This document shows, piece by piece, positions 1-8,660 of a DNA stretch of 64,000 nucleotides. Each line of letters begins with the position of its first letter. The first letter of the stretch is position 1. Location: contig CP044131.1 in the NCBI GenBank assembly GCA_008727115.1, forward strand, positions 806,001 through 870,000, in the 5' to 3' direction. This DNA is from Comamonas testosteroni. Lineage in GTDB: Bacteria; Pseudomonadota; Gammaproteobacteria; Burkholderiales; Burkholderiaceae_C. The notes below the pieces were generated by a model. The model worked only from the letters and a program-made list of their open reading frames with translations. It had not been told where the DNA came from and made no database searches. A program made the position numbers and the translations under genes.

Positions 1-1449
1 CTGCTCTCATTGGTGATCGTCTATCTGTTTGTGACCATTGGCATTGGCCTGTGGGCAGCTAAACGCGTCAAAAATACGGCGGATTTCGCCATCGCCGGCC
101 GACATCTGCCGCTCTACATGATCATCACCACAACGTTCGCGACCTGGTTCGGATCCGAGCTGGTGCTGGGCGTGCCTGCCAAGTTCATTGAAGGCGGCCT
201 GCAGGCCCTGGTGGAAGACCCGTTTGGTGCGGGTATGTGTCTGATTCTGGTCGGGTGCTTTTTTGCGGCCAAGCTCTACCGCATGAACCTGCTGACCATC
301 AGCGACTACTACCGGTCGCGCTACGGGCGCAGCATTGAAGTGATCTGCTCGCTGATCATCATGATCAGCTATCTGGGCTGGGTTTCGGCCCAGGTGACGG
401 CGTTGGGGCTGGTGTTCAATCTTCTCTCGGGCGGGGCAGTCAGCATTCCCATGGGCATGACGATTGGTGTCTTGTCGGTGCTGATCTACACCCTGTTTGG
501 CGGTATGTGGTCCGTGGCTATTACAGACTTCGTGCAGATGATCATCCTGGTCATCGGCCTGTTGGTGCTGGCCTTTTTTGCCGGCGATATGGCGGGCGGT
601 GCGGGCAAGGTGATTGATCTGGCCAGCAGCAAAGATCTGTTTCGCTTCCTGCCAGAGCCTTCGTTGCACGAAATCGTGTTCTTCATTGGCGCTGCCGTGA
701 CCATGATGCTGGGCTCGATTCCGCAGCAGGACATCTTTCAGCGCGTGATGTCGGCCGATACCGAGAAGTCTGCCGTGCGCGGCACCATCATTGGCGGTGC
801 CTGTTATGTGATCTTTGCCTTTGTGCCCATGTTCCTCGTGGCCAGTGCGCTCATCATCATGCCGACCGAAGCAACGGCACTGCTGGCCGAAGATCCGCAG
901 AAGGTGCTGCCCACGCTGGTGATGGACAAGATGCCGTTTGCCATGCAGGTGCTGTTCTTTGGTGCGCTGCTGTCGGCCATCAAGTCCTGCGCGTCGGCCA
1001 CCTTGCTGGCACCCAGCGTGACGTTTACCGAAAACATCTGGCGCCAGTTCCGCCCCGACACCACGGACAAGGACAACCTCAAGACCATGCGCATCAGCGT
1101 GCTGGTGTTTGCGGCCTGTGTGCTGGCCTACTCCATCGTCATGGAAGGCACGCCCATCTATGAGCTGGTGGCCAGTGCCTACCAGGTGCCATTGGTGGGT
1201 GCTTTTGTGCCCCTGGTCTTTGGTCTGTACTGGAAGCGAGCCACGACACAGGGAGCTATCTGCGCCGTCTCCATGGGCATCGGTGTCTGGCTGATCTTCA
1301 TGGCGACGCCTGTTCTGCATGAGGCTTTTCCGCAGCAGCTGGCGGGTCTTTTGGCTGCGGTCACGGGCATGCTGGCGGGTTCCTTGCTGCCGCAGTGGAT
1401 CAGCAATTACCGGCGTGAAATCGAACTTGTGGGCGCAGCCAAGGCCTGA
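1..1449 (+). CDS. Sodium:solute symporter (SSS family), 5' end missing
   Basis: A secondary transporter of the inner membrane, expected to couple uptake of an organic solute to sodium entry. The reading frame is open from the first base, so the true start lies upstream; 482 residues are visible. The protein is almost wholly made of hydrophobic segments, about a dozen, with short loops. Family-typical stretches include GGMWSVAITDFVQ near residue 165 and FQRVMSADTEKSAVRG near residue 250, matching the conserved central region of SSS proteins. The substrate cannot be read from the sequence; proline, pantothenate, acetate and others all occur in the family. A short charged tail ends the protein. 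The next gene is about 100 bases downstream and appears to have its own promoter. Confidence 0.88.
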   Translation: MLSLVIVYLFVTIGIGLWAAKRVKNTADFAIAGRHLPLYMIITTTFATWFGSELVLGVPAKFIEGGLQALVEDPFGAGMCLILVGCFFAAKLYRMNLLTISDYYRSRYGRSIEVICSLIIMISYLGWVSAQVTALGLVFNLLSGGAVSIPMGMTIGVLSVLIYTLFGGMWSVAITDFVQMIILVIGLLVLAFFAGDMAGGAGKVIDLASSKDLFRFLPEPSLHEIVFFIGAAVTMMLGSIPQQDIFQRVMSADTEKSAVRGTIIGGACYVIFAFVPMFLVASALIIMPTEATALLAEDPQKVLPTLVMDKMPFAMQVLFFGALLSAIKSCASATLLAPSVTFTENIWRQFRPDTTDKDNLKTMRISVLVFAACVLAYSIVMEGTPIYELVASAYQVPLVGAFVPLVFGLYWKRATTQGAICAVSMGIGVWLIFMATPVLHEAFPQQLAGLLAAVTGMLAGSLLPQWISNYRREIELVGAAKA

Positions 1450-1510
1450 AATTGCAGATTGGCGGGATCGGGGCTTGACGGGACTGTCCTGCAAAACGAG
1501 GGCTGGCGCC

Positions 1511-1516
1511 TATAAT
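1511..1516 (+). promoter_or_regulatory. Candidate -10 box before the FmdB-type gene
   Basis: A perfect TATAAT lies 34 bases before the ATG of the zinc-ribbon gene. A TTGACG occurs at 1475-1480, but 30 bases away, too far for a standard sigma-70 pair. At normal spacing only a weak -35 match is visible near 1488. It could drive the FmdB-type, DUF502 and aspS genes. Inferred from sequence match only. Confidence 0.4.
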
Positions 1517-1549
1517 TGAGGGTTTTTGCACTTCCCTCGTTTTAGCGTT

Positions 1550-1816
1550 ATGCCTATCTATGCATACAAGTGTGGCTCCTGTGGTCATGCCAAGGATGTG
1601 CTGCAGAAAATCTCGGATGCGCCGCTGAATGTGTGCCCAGCTTGCGGGGCCGAGGCCTTTTCCAAGCAGCTCACTGCTCCGGGCTTTCAGCTCAAGGGGT
1701 CTGGCTGGTACGCCACGGACTTCAAGAACAGCGGCAGCAAGCCGGCTGCAAGCACATCTTCATCCAGTGAAAGTGCTGCTGCACCTGCAGCGGCTCCCGC
1801 CACTGCCAACTCCTGA
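1550..1816 (+). CDS. FmdB-family zinc ribbon protein
   Basis: A small (88 residue) protein beginning MPIYAYKC, the hallmark of the FmdB/CxxC_CXXC_SSSS regulatory-protein family. Cysteines 8, 11, 29 and 32 form two CxxC knuckles expected to bind one zinc ion. The second half is a low-complexity Ser/Ala/Pro tail, common in these proteins and probably disordered. The start is set at MPIYAY because this is the family N-terminus; an in-frame start 24 bases upstream would add an unusual leader. It is followed after 15 bases by the DUF502 gene and then aspS, an order I associate with Burkholderiales. The molecular role is not established; a regulatory or nucleic-acid-binding function is only assumed for the family. 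Confidence 0.88.
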   Translation: MPIYAYKCGSCGHAKDVLQKISDAPLNVCPACGAEAFSKQLTAPGFQLKGSGWYATDFKNSGSKPAASTSSSSESAAAPAAAPATANS

Positions 1817-1831
1817 GGCGACGCGAAGTCT

Positions 1832-2476
1832 ATGTCTGCATTGCGCAAGTGGCTGATTGCCGGTTTGCTGGTCATCGTTCCATTGGTGATCACGCTGGGC
1901 GTGCTCAACTGGATCATAGGAACGCTGGATCAGACGCTGGCCATTTTGCCGGAGGCCTGGCAGCCTGACAGATTGCTGGGCGTGCATATTCCCGGCTTCG
2001 GCGTGATTTTGACCTTGCTGATCTTGCTGCTGGTCGGCGGCATCACCAGTAACTTCATCGGCCGCAAGCTGGTGGGCTGGGGTGATGCGCTGGTGCGCCG
2101 CATTCCCGTGGTGCGCTCCATCTACTCCAGCGTCAAGCAGGTCTCGGATACGGTGTTCTCGGACAGTGGCAACGCTTTTCGCACGGCAGTGCTGGTGCAG
2201 TGGCCGCGCGAGGGGGTCTGGACGGTGGCGTTTGTCACCGGTCAGCCCAGCGGCGAGGTGGCAGCCTTGCTGCGTGATGACTATGTCAGCGTCTTCGTCC
2301 CCACCACGCCCAACCCCACCGGGGGATACTTTGTGCTGGTGCGCCGAAGCGAGTGCATTGAGCTGGAAATGAGCGTGGATGCAGCGCTCAAATACATTGT
2401 TTCGATGGGGGTGGTGGCTCCGCCGGACCTCGCTGCGATCGAAGAATCCAAACAAACAACCTTGTCGCACCCCTAA
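1832..2476 (+). CDS. DUF502 family membrane protein
   Basis: A 214-residue protein of the DUF502 family. Two hydrophobic segments are clear, at about residues 5-27 and 48-70, followed by a soluble domain. That domain carries the family motif PTTPNPTGGY near residue 155 and a conserved stretch around IPVVRSIYSSVKQ near residue 90. The function is unknown. The gene lies between the FmdB-type gene and aspS with short gaps of 15 and 18 bases, suggesting co-transcription with both. The C-terminal 20 residues are variable and charged. Confidence 0.85.
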   Translation: MSALRKWLIAGLLVIVPLVITLGVLNWIIGTLDQTLAILPEAWQPDRLLGVHIPGFGVILTLLILLLVGGITSNFIGRKLVGWGDALVRRIPVVRSIYSSVKQVSDTVFSDSGNAFRTAVLVQWPREGVWTVAFVTGQPSGEVAALLRDDYVSVFVPTTPNPTGGYFVLVRRSECIELEMSVDAALKYIVSMGVVAPPDLAAIEESKQTTLSHP

Positions 2477-2494
2477 GGTGCAGGAAGAATTTTC

Positions 2495-4300
2495 ATGGCA
2501 ATGCGTTCTCAATACTGCGGTCTGGTGACCGAAGCCCAAATGGGCGAAACCGTGACCCTGTGCGGCTGGGTGAACCGCCGCCGTGACCACGGTGGTGTGA
2601 TCTTCATCGACCTGCGCGACCGCGAAGGCTATGTGCAGGTGGTGTGCGACCCCGATCGCGCCGAGATGTTCAAGACCGCCGAAGGCGTGCGCAACGAGTT
2701 CTGCGTGCAGGTCAAGGGCCTGGTGCGTCCCCGTCCCGAAGGCACGACCAACGACAAGCTGAAAAGCGGCCAGATTGAAGTGCTGTGCCACGAGCTGAAC
2801 GTGCTCAACGCCTCCGTCACGCCTCCCTTCCAGCTGGACGACGAGAACCTGTCGGAAACCGTGCGCCTGACAAACCGCGTGCTGGATCTGCGCCGCCCCG
2901 TGATGCAGCGCAACATGATGCTGCGCTACAAGACCGCCATCCAGGTGCGCAACTATCTGGACAAGCTGGGCTTTATCGACATCGAAACCCCCATGTTGGG
3001 CAAGTCCACACCCGAAGGCGCTCGCGACTATCTGGTGCCCTCGCGCGTGCATGATGGCGAATTCTTTGCACTGCCCCAGTCGCCCCAGCTGTACAAGCAG
3101 ATGCTGATGGTGGCCGGCTACGACCGCTACTACCAGATCACCAAGTGCTTCCGCGACGAAGACCTGCGCGCTGATCGCCAGCCCGAATTCACGCAGATCG
3201 ACTGCGAAACCTCGTTCCTGAACGAAGAGGAAATTCGCGCCATCTTCCAGCAGATGATCACGGAAGTCTTCCAGACCCAGCTGAACGTGGAACTGGGCGA
3301 GTTCCCCATCATGACCTACCAGGATGCGGCCTTCCGCTTCGGTTCGGACAAGCCCGACCTGCGCGTCAAGCTGGAGTTCACCGAACTGACCGACTGCATG
3401 AAGGACGTGGACTTCAAGGTCTTCTCCACTCCCGCCACCACCAAGGGCGGCCGCGTGGTGGCCCTGCGCGTGCCCGGCGGTGCCCAGATTTCGCGTGGCG
3501 AGATCGACGGCTACACCGAGTTCGTCAAGATCTACGGCGCCAAGGGCCTGGCCTGGATCAAGGTCAACGAAGTGGCCAAGGGCCGTGACGGCCTGCAGTC
3601 GCCCATCGTCAAGAACATCCATGACGCAGCGATCGCTGAAATCTTGAAGCGCACCGGCGCGCAAGACGGCGACCTGTTGTTCTTCGGTGCAGACAAGGAA
3701 AAGATCGTCAACGACTCCATCGGCGCTCTGCGTCTGAAGGTCGGTCACAGCGAATTCGGCAAGAAGAACGGCCTGTTCGAAGACAAGTGGGCACCGCTGT
3801 GGGTGGTGGACTTCCCCATGTTCGAGCATGACGAGGAAGACAACCGCTGGGTGGCCGTGCACCACCCCTTCACCTCGCCCAAGGATGGTCACGAAGAGCT
3901 GATGGTCACCGACCCCGGCAAGTGCATCGCCAAGGCCTACGACATGGTGCTGAACGGCTGGGAGCTGGGCGGCGGCTCGGTGCGTATCCACCGTGCAGAC
4001 GTGCAGGCCAAGGTGTTTGAAGCCCTGAACATCACACCCGAGCAGCAGCGCGCCAAGTTCGGCTACCTGCTGGACGCGCTGCAGTACGGTGCGCCTCCCC
4101 ACGGTGGTCTGGCCTTTGGTCTGGACCGTCTGATCACGCTGATGACCGGCTCCGACTCCATCCGCGACGTGATCGCCTTCCCCAAGACCCAGCGCGCTCA
4201 GGACCTGCTGACCCAGGCACCTTCGCCTGTGGACGAGAAGCAGTTGCGCGAGCTGCACATCAAGCTGCGCAACGCTGCGGTGGTGACGACCGAAGCTTGA
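2495..4300 (+). CDS. aspS: Aspartate--tRNA ligase
   Basis: Class IIb aminoacyl-tRNA synthetase that charges tRNA-Asp in the cytoplasm. At 601 residues it has the full bacterial length. An N-terminal OB-fold anticodon-binding domain (about 1-105, including [19 protein letters not shown]) is followed by the catalytic domain, with motif 2 around residues 218-235 ([16 protein letters not shown]) and motif 3 near 539-545 (AFGLDRL). The bacterial GAD insertion domain lies between about 290 and 420. Whether it also charges tRNA-Asn cannot be told by eye; some betaproteobacterial enzymes are non-discriminating. Codon use is strongly biased to C-ending codons compared with neighbours, consistent with high expression. 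A strong terminator follows. Confidence 0.97.
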   Translation: MAMRSQYCGLVTEAQMGETVTLCGWVNRRRDHGGVIFIDLRDREGYVQVVCDPDRAEMFKTAEGVRNEFCVQVKGLVRPRPEGTTNDKLKSGQIEVLCHELNVLNASVTPPFQLDDENLSETVRLTNRVLDLRRPVMQRNMMLRYKTAIQVRNYLDKLGFIDIETPMLGKSTPEGARDYLVPSRVHDGEFFALPQSPQLYKQMLMVAGYDRYYQITKCFRDEDLRADRQPEFTQIDCETSFLNEEEIRAIFQQMITEVFQTQLNVELGEFPIMTYQDAAFRFGSDKPDLRVKLEFTELTDCMKDVDFKVFSTPATTKGGRVVALRVPGGAQISRGEIDGYTEFVKIYGAKGLAWIKVNEVAKGRDGLQSPIVKNIHDAAIAEILKRTGAQDGDLLFFGADKEKIVNDSIGALRLKVGHSEFGKKNGLFEDKWAPLWVVDFPMFEHDEEDNRWVAVHHPFTSPKDGHEELMVTDPGKCIAKAYDMVLNGWELGGGSVRIHRADVQAKVFEALNITPEQQRAKFGYLLDALQYGAPPHGGLAFGLDRLITLMTGSDSIRDVIAFPKTQRAQDLLTQAPSPVDEKQLRELHIKLRNAAVVTTEA

Positions 4301-4352
4301 TACAGACACTGACGGCACGACGTTTTTTCACGGACTTTGTGCCATAGTGCGG

Positions 4353-4387
4353 GCGCCAGACAGCGATTGTGCTGCTGGCGCTTTTTT
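4353..4387 (+). terminator. Intrinsic terminator of aspS
   Basis: GCGCCAG (4353-4359) pairs with CTGGCGC (4375-4381). An inner CAGC/GCTG extends the stem, and six T residues follow at 4382-4387. It lies about 50 bases after the aspS stop and just before a palindromic element. Confidence 0.85.
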
Positions 4388-4397
4388 GTTTTCTATA

Positions 4398-4485
4398 TTT
4401 GATAGCTGGTAGCGCTTGCCAGCTCTTAGTTTCAATGCGTTTTGTATCTGAAATCAATAAGCAGCCAGCGGAAGCAGCTATCAAA
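4398..4485. repeat. Palindromic element A, copy 1 (overlaps lipoprotein gene start)
   Basis: The left arm TTTGATAGCTGGTAGCGCT and an inverted right arm ending GCAGCTATCAAA enclose about 45 bases. The arms agree at about 16 of the first 20 positions. The core TAGCGCTT and the CAGCTAT motif recur in eight other places in the window. This copy starts just behind the aspS terminator and runs into the coding sequence of the next gene, where it encodes the residues before the hydrophobic part of the signal peptide. Confidence 0.7.
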
Positions 4486-5271
4486 ATTGCGGCAATCGCC
4501 GTGCTTCTGGGACTGGCGGGCTGTGACCGGCAGCAGACCGAGCTGGGCCGCGGCGGCTCGGAAATCACGGGCTCGGCCGGGCCGCGAGGCGCCAGCCAGG
4601 CAGCTCAGTCCTTGGAGCGCTGTCAGGAGCCGATTGCCACGGTGGCGCTGGTAGAGAACCCGCGCGGCTACGTCATGCCCTATGGCAGCGGGCGTCTGCC
4701 GCCCACGCCGGTGCCGCTGGTCAAGTTGCTGGCGCAGCAAAGCGGCTGCTTTCGCGTCGTCGATCGCAATGCGGGCCTGCAGGGCACGATCCGCGAAGGC
4801 GAGCTGCGCGACTCCGGCGTGCTGCGCAAGGATGGCACGGTGCAAAAAGGCAAGGGCTTTGAGGCCCAGTATCAGCTGGTGCCCAGCCTGACGTTCAGTG
4901 AGCAAAATGCGGGCGGCGGGCTCTCGGGCATCATCGCCATGATTCCGGGCTTGCGTGACATTGCCGGGCTGGCCGGAATGGCCGAGCAGGTCAAGCTCAA
5001 GGAAGCGCAGACGGCCCTGTTTCTCACAGACACCGAAACCACGGAGCAAGTGGCGGCCAGTACCGGCTCGGCGCGCGCTACCGATCTGGGTGTCGGTGGA
5101 CTGGTTGTGGGGCGCGTGGGCGGGGCCGCAGGGGCGGGCTGGAGCAATACCAACGAGGGCAAGGTCATTGCCGCGTCGTTCCTGCATGCGCACAACGAGC
5201 TGGTTTATCAGTTGCGGGCACTGCAGGCCAAGCCATTGCCGCCTGCAGTGCCAACGCGGCCTGTCTCCTAG
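4435..5271 (+). CDS. CsgG-like lipoprotein
   Basis: A 278-residue exported lipoprotein. The chosen ATG gives a signal peptide ending in the lipobox LAGC, with Cys30 as the lipidation site; an earlier in-frame start at 4369 would add an implausible extra hydrophobic leader. The mature part resembles the CsgG/HfaB family: a VPLVKLLAQQSGCFRVVDRN-type segment early, and NEGKVIAASFLHAHNELV near the C-terminus. CsgG itself is the outer-membrane pore for curli secretion, but no curli genes are nearby, so the role here is open. The N-terminal coding region is made partly from a dispersed palindromic repeat (4398-4485). Family assignment is moderate. Confidence 0.7.
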   Translation: MRFVSEINKQPAEAAIKIAAIAVLLGLAGCDRQQTELGRGGSEITGSAGPRGASQAAQSLERCQEPIATVALVENPRGYVMPYGSGRLPPTPVPLVKLLAQQSGCFRVVDRNAGLQGTIREGELRDSGVLRKDGTVQKGKGFEAQYQLVPSLTFSEQNAGGGLSGIIAMIPGLRDIAGLAGMAEQVKLKEAQTALFLTDTETTEQVAASTGSARATDLGVGGLVVGRVGGAAGAGWSNTNEGKVIAASFLHAHNELVYQLRALQAKPLPPAVPTRPVS

Positions 5272-5305
5272 TCATGCAGTGAAGTGAGGCAGACTGATCT
5301 CGGCG

Positions 5306-5860
5306 ATGTCGGCCGAGCGAGCAGGAGTCCAGGTGAAGTCAAGCCAGAGCAATACAGGCTACAAAATTCCGCAGTCCGTGCTGGTGGTGATCTACCGCCA
5401 AGACGGGCAGGTGCTGCTGCTGCGCCGCACGGCAGCAGCGCCGGACGGAGAGCCCTTTTGGCAGTCGGTGACCGGCAGCAAGGATTTCGAGGGCGAGCCC
5501 TGGCGTGAGACGGCAGCGCGTGAGGTGCTGGAAGAGACCGGTATCGATGCCTTGGCTCCTGGCTGCCATCTGCAGGACTGGGAACTTGAGAACCACTACA
5601 CCATCTATCCACAGTGGCTGCATCGCTACGCTCCCGGAGTCTGGCTGAACCAGGAAAGAGTCTTTGGCCTTCTTGTTCCGTCCTACATGTCCGTGCACTT
5701 GAATCCGAGAGAGCACACCGCACATGATTGGCATGATTGGCGCGACGCAGCTTCGCGCTGCTTTTCTTCTTCCAACGCAGAAGCCATCCTGCTCTTGCCG
5801 CGTTTTGCTCCTGAGATTGCCGCTTTCGGGGGGCTCGCAGGGGCGGTTATAAAAAATTGA
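5306..5860 (+). CDS. nudB: Dihydroneopterin triphosphate diphosphatase (Nudix)
   Basis: A Nudix hydrolase expected to remove pyrophosphate from dihydroneopterin triphosphate, the step after GTP cyclohydrolase I in folate synthesis. The Nudix box lies at residues 57-80 (TGSKDFEGEPWRETAAREVL, followed by EETGI), preceded by the NudB-like phrase PFWQSVTGS. Length (184 residues) is slightly above E. coli NudB because of an N-terminal extension; a later start near residue 19 is possible. Its stop is six bases from the next gene, indicating an operon with the EEP-family gene. The true folE lies 1 kb downstream, which supports the folate assignment. Confidence 0.85.
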   Translation: MSAERAGVQVKSSQSNTGYKIPQSVLVVIYRQDGQVLLLRRTAAAPDGEPFWQSVTGSKDFEGEPWRETAAREVLEETGIDALAPGCHLQDWELENHYTIYPQWLHRYAPGVWLNQERVFGLLVPSYMSVHLNPREHTAHDWHDWRDAASRCFSSSNAEAILLLPRFAPEIAAFGGLAGAVIKN

Positions 5861-5866
5861 CTGCTT

Positions 5867-6631
5867 ATGTCTGAATCTGAGTTGATCGTGCCACCCGAGC
5901 CGCAAATCCTGCGTGTGGCGACTTACAACATTCACAAGGGCGTGCAGGGTTTGGGCCCGGCCCGGCGACTGGAGATTCACAACCTGGGCCTGGCCGTGGA
6001 GCAGCTCGACGCCGACATCGTCTGCCTGCAGGAAGTGCGCAAGATGAACCGCAAGGAGGCGCAGTACTTTGACCGTTGGCCCAGCGTGCCGCAGGCCGAG
6101 TACCTGGCGCCCGAAGGCTATGAGTCGGTCTATCTGACCAATGCCTATACCAAGGACGGCGAGCACGGCAATGCGCTGCTCAGCCGCTGGCCGGTGATTG
6201 GCTATCAGCATGAAGACATCTCGGACCACCGCTTCGAGCAGCGCGGCCTGCTGCATGTGGAGCTGGACATTCAGGGCAAGCGCGTGCACTCCATCGTGGT
6301 GCACCTGGGCCTGATTCCGGGCAGCCGCATTCGCCAGATCGCCATGTTGCAGCGCTTTATCGAGCGCGAGGTGCCGCCCGATGCGCCTTTGGTGGTGGCG
6401 GGTGACTTCAATGACTGGGGCAACCAGATCAAGCGCATGCTGGCCGGGTTCGGGCTGTTCGAGTTCGAGGAGACGCAGGGCATCATGACCTACCCCTCGC
6501 GCATGCCGCTGGCGCAGTTGGACCACATCTATGTGCGTGGGCTGACCCCGCTGGGTCTGCAGGTGCCCAAGGGGCGCATCTGGTGGCGCATGTCCGATCA
6601 CCTGCCCCTGATCGCAGAGTTCAGGTTGTGA
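5867..6631 (+). CDS. Endonuclease/exonuclease/phosphatase family protein
   Basis: A 254-residue member of the metal-dependent EEP superfamily (DNase I/ExoIII fold). It starts with LRVATYNIHKGVQG and keeps the catalytic landmarks: LQEVRKM near residue 50, GDFNDW near residue 177, and QLDHIYVRG and MSDHLPLIAEF at the C-terminus, where the SDH histidine is the catalytic base. There is no signal peptide, so it acts in the cytoplasm. In other proteobacteria similar genes (ybhP) sit beside cardiolipin synthase, but none is here. The substrate could be a nucleic acid or a phospho-compound. It is probably co-transcribed with nudB. Confidence 0.85.
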   Translation: MSESELIVPPEPQILRVATYNIHKGVQGLGPARRLEIHNLGLAVEQLDADIVCLQEVRKMNRKEAQYFDRWPSVPQAEYLAPEGYESVYLTNAYTKDGEHGNALLSRWPVIGYQHEDISDHRFEQRGLLHVELDIQGKRVHSIVVHLGLIPGSRIRQIAMLQRFIEREVPPDAPLVVAGDFNDWGNQIKRMLAGFGLFEFEETQGIMTYPSRMPLAQLDHIYVRGLTPLGLQVPKGRIWWRMSDHLPLIAEFRL

Positions 6632-6634
6632 ATC

Positions 6635-6717
6635 ACCCCTGAGGCGCTGCGCGCCTTCCCCTTTCTTGCTGCGCAGGAGGGAGCGACTCCTTTGCTGCGG
6701 GGCGGCCCTTGCTGGGA
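6635..6717. repeat. Intergenic repeat B, copy 1
   Basis: A GC-rich block of about 80 bases starting four bases after the EEP-gene stop. It contains CCTGAGGCGCTGCGCGCCTT and ends GCGGGGCGGCCCTTGC. The same pieces recur, in this orientation at 7578-7652 and inverted at 9557-9648 and 15243-15307. This copy carries an altered middle part. Confidence 0.75.
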
Positions 6718-6756
6718 ATCTACGGGATGGCGCATGCCTGTTTCGAGAACGCTCCT

Positions 6757-6815
6757 GAAACCATAGCTGCCAGCGCCTTGTAAACCTTCATTTGAAGGGC
6801 AAATCCTTTGAGGTA
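6757..6815. repeat. Palindromic element A, partial copy
   Basis: GAAACCATAGCTGCCAGCGC matches the left arm of the copy at 37404 (AAAACCATAGCTGATAGCGC). No good inverted partner arm is visible, so this is a decayed half element. It lies 34 bases before the folE start. Confidence 0.5.
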
Positions 6816-6848
6816 TTGGGTGGTTGATTCACTGGTACCATTCTTGGC

Positions 6849-7574
6849 ATGTTCAGAGAACTCGCCGATATGAATAAAGACAACCAGACCGACGAAGGCA
6901 CTCCCGTCTCGGTCAAGATCCGCGAGCGGCTGCAGGCAGCGAACAAGCGCTTTCATGCCAACGACAATATTTCCGAGTTCATCGAACCCGGCGAGCTGGA
7001 GAAGCTGCTGGACGAGGTGCAGGACAAGATGCAGGGCGTGCTCGACGCCATGGTCATTGACACCGTCAAGGACCACAACACGCGTGCCACGGCCCGCCGC
7101 GTGGCCAAGATGTATGTGAACGAGGTGTTCCGTGGCCGCTATGTGGCCCAGCCCGCGATCACCGAATTCCCCAATGCCGAGCACCTGAACGAGCTGATGA
7201 TCGTCGGCCCTATCACCGTGCGCAGCGCCTGCAGCCATCACCTGTGCCCCGTGATCGGCAAGATCTGGATCGGTGTGCTGCCCAACAAGAACACCAATGT
7301 GATCGGTCTGTCCAAGTACGCACGTTTGGTGGACTGGATCATGGGTCGCCCGCAGATTCAGGAAGAGGCCATTATCCAGCTGGCCGACCTGATCGTGGAC
7401 CGAACCCGCCCCGACGGCCTGGCCGTGGTCATGGAGGCATCGCACTTCTGCATGTCCTGGCGCGGCGTGCGCGAGATGGACTCCAAGATGCTGAACTCGG
7501 TCATGCGTGGTGCTTTCCTGACCAACTCCGAACTGCGTCGCGAATTTCTTTCGCTCATTGCGGCTAGAAAGTAA
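6849..7574 (+). CDS. folE: GTP cyclohydrolase I
   Basis: Converts GTP to dihydroneopterin triphosphate, the first step of folate synthesis, in the cytoplasm. At 241 residues it is longer than E. coli FolE by a hydrophilic N-terminus. The zinc and catalytic region reads RSACSHHLCPVIGK near residues 120-133, and the third metal cysteine lies in EASHFCMSWRGVRE near residue 200. VIGLSKYARLVDW in between is family-typical. The metal loop CSHHLCP differs from the more common CEHHFVP, pointing to a divergent FolE subgroup. A later ATG at 6870 could also be the start. A terminator follows at 7728. Confidence 0.93.
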   Translation: MFRELADMNKDNQTDEGTPVSVKIRERLQAANKRFHANDNISEFIEPGELEKLLDEVQDKMQGVLDAMVIDTVKDHNTRATARRVAKMYVNEVFRGRYVAQPAITEFPNAEHLNELMIVGPITVRSACSHHLCPVIGKIWIGVLPNKNTNVIGLSKYARLVDWIMGRPQIQEEAIIQLADLIVDRTRPDGLAVVMEASHFCMSWRGVREMDSKMLNSVMRGAFLTNSELRREFLSLIAARK

Positions 7575-7577
7575 ATG

Positions 7578-7652
7578 ATCCCCCTTGAGTCGCTGCGCGC
7601 CTTCCCCCAAAGGGGACGATGCCCTCGCCGCGAGGCGGCTCTTGCTCGGCAT
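7578..7652. repeat. Intergenic repeat B, copy 2
   Basis: Begins three bases after the folE stop: CCCCCTTGAGTCGCTGCGCG, then CTTCCCCCAAAGGGGACGAT, ending GGCGGCTCTTGCTCGG. It is in the same orientation as copy 1. It can fold on itself through the GGGG/CCCC and GGCGC/GCGCC segments. Confidence 0.75.
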
Positions 7653-7727
7653 CTCTCTGATGGCTGGTGCCAGTGTCATGAGGTGCCGGTCATACTTGGT
7701 CAGATGAACTACTGAATTTTCCCTCTC

Positions 7728-7757
7728 AAAAGGCTGCGCATCGCGCGGCCTTTTGCA
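7728..7757 (+). terminator. Intrinsic terminator after folE
   Basis: AAAAGGC (7728-7734) pairs with GCCTTTT (7748-7754), with an inner GCGC/GCGC pairing around ATC. The T-run is part of the stem, so the terminator may work in both directions. It sits 13 bases before the next start codon. Confidence 0.65.
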
Positions 7758-7769
7758 TTTCTGGCTCCC

Positions 7770-8660
7770 ATGTCTCTGCAAGCGTTCACTCTCATCATTC
7801 TGGCCGGCCTGATTCACTCGGGCTGGAATATCGTGGCCAAGAAGGCGGGCGGCGATGCGCGCTTTTCGTTGTATGTCTCGGTCTTCAATGCGCTGATCTG
7901 GGCGCCGCTGGGCTGGTGGCTGGGCAAGGACGCTGTGCCGGGCTGGGGCTGGATGGAGTGGGGCTTTGTCACGGCCAGCGCCGTGCTGCATGTGGCCTAT
8001 TTCGTGGTGCTGCTGCGTGGCTACCGCGTGGCGGATCTCACCGTGGTCTATCCGCTGGCGCGGGGCAGCGGGCCGCTGATGTCATCTCTGGTGGCAGTGC
8101 TGTTTCTGGGCGAAAAAATTTCCACCCTGGGCGCTGCCGGCATTGCCGCTGTGGTGCTGGGCGTGTTTCTGATTGCAGGCGGCCCGCGCATGATTGCCGC
8201 CATTCGTGATGGCAAGAATGTGGAGGCCCGGCAGCGTGTGCTGGCAGGCCTGTACTACGGCCTGCTGACAGGCATGTTCATTGCCAGCTACACGGTGGTG
8301 GACAGCTATGCGGTGAAGATGCTGCTGATGTCCCCCATTCTGGTGGACTACATGGGCAATCTGATCCGGCTGGTGATTCTGGCGCCACTGGCAGCCAAGG
8401 ATTGGTCCGAGACCAAGCGCCTGTGGCGTGTGCAGTGGCGCTATGCGGCCGTGGTGGCCTTCTTCAGCCCCATAGCCTATGTGCTGGTGTTGTACGCGGT
8501 GCAAAGTGCGCCCATCTCGCACGTGGCACCTGCGCGTGAGGTCTCCATGCTGTTTGCCGCTTTGATTGGCGGCAAGCTGCTGGGTGAAGGCGACAGGGGG
8601 CTGCGCATTACGGGCGCGATCATGATTGCGCTGGGGGTGACGGCGCTGGGGCTGGGTTGA
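7770..8660 (+). CDS. DMT superfamily (EamA) transporter
   Basis: A 296-residue integral inner-membrane protein of the drug/metabolite transporter superfamily, with about ten hydrophobic segments in two similar halves (EamA repeats). Characteristic pieces are FTLIILAGLIHSGWNIVAKK at the N-terminus, VYPLARGSGPLMSSLVAVL near residue 95 and the second-half motif APAREVSMLFAALIGG near residue 255. Substrates of the family include amino acids, nucleotide sugars and drugs; none can be assigned here. It lies between two repeats and is followed by another exporter gene, but the roughly 200-base gap argues against a common transcript. Confidence 0.85.
   Translation: MSLQAFTLIILAGLIHSGWNIVAKKAGGDARFSLYVSVFNALIWAPLGWWLGKDAVPGWGWMEWGFVTASAVLHVAYFVVLLRGYRVADLTVVYPLARGSGPLMSSLVAVLFLGEKISTLGAAGIAAVVLGVFLIAGGPRMIAAIRDGKNVEARQRVLAGLYYGLLTGMFIASYTVVDSYAVKMLLMSPILVDYMGNLIRLVILAPLAAKDWSETKRLWRVQWRYAAVVAFFSPIAYVLVLYAVQSAPISHVAPAREVSMLFAALIGGKLLGEGDRGLRITGAIMIALGVTALGLG

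Noticed and set aside
1475-1516. TTGACG/TATAAT as one sigma-70 promoter
   Set aside because: The spacing is 30 bases, well beyond the usable range; only the -10 box is kept as a candidate.
1760-4318. Very long minus-strand open frame (852 codons) opposite the DUF502 and aspS genes
   Set aside because: It is the antisense shadow of strongly codon-biased genes; its sequence is His/Gln/Gly-rich and resembles no protein family.
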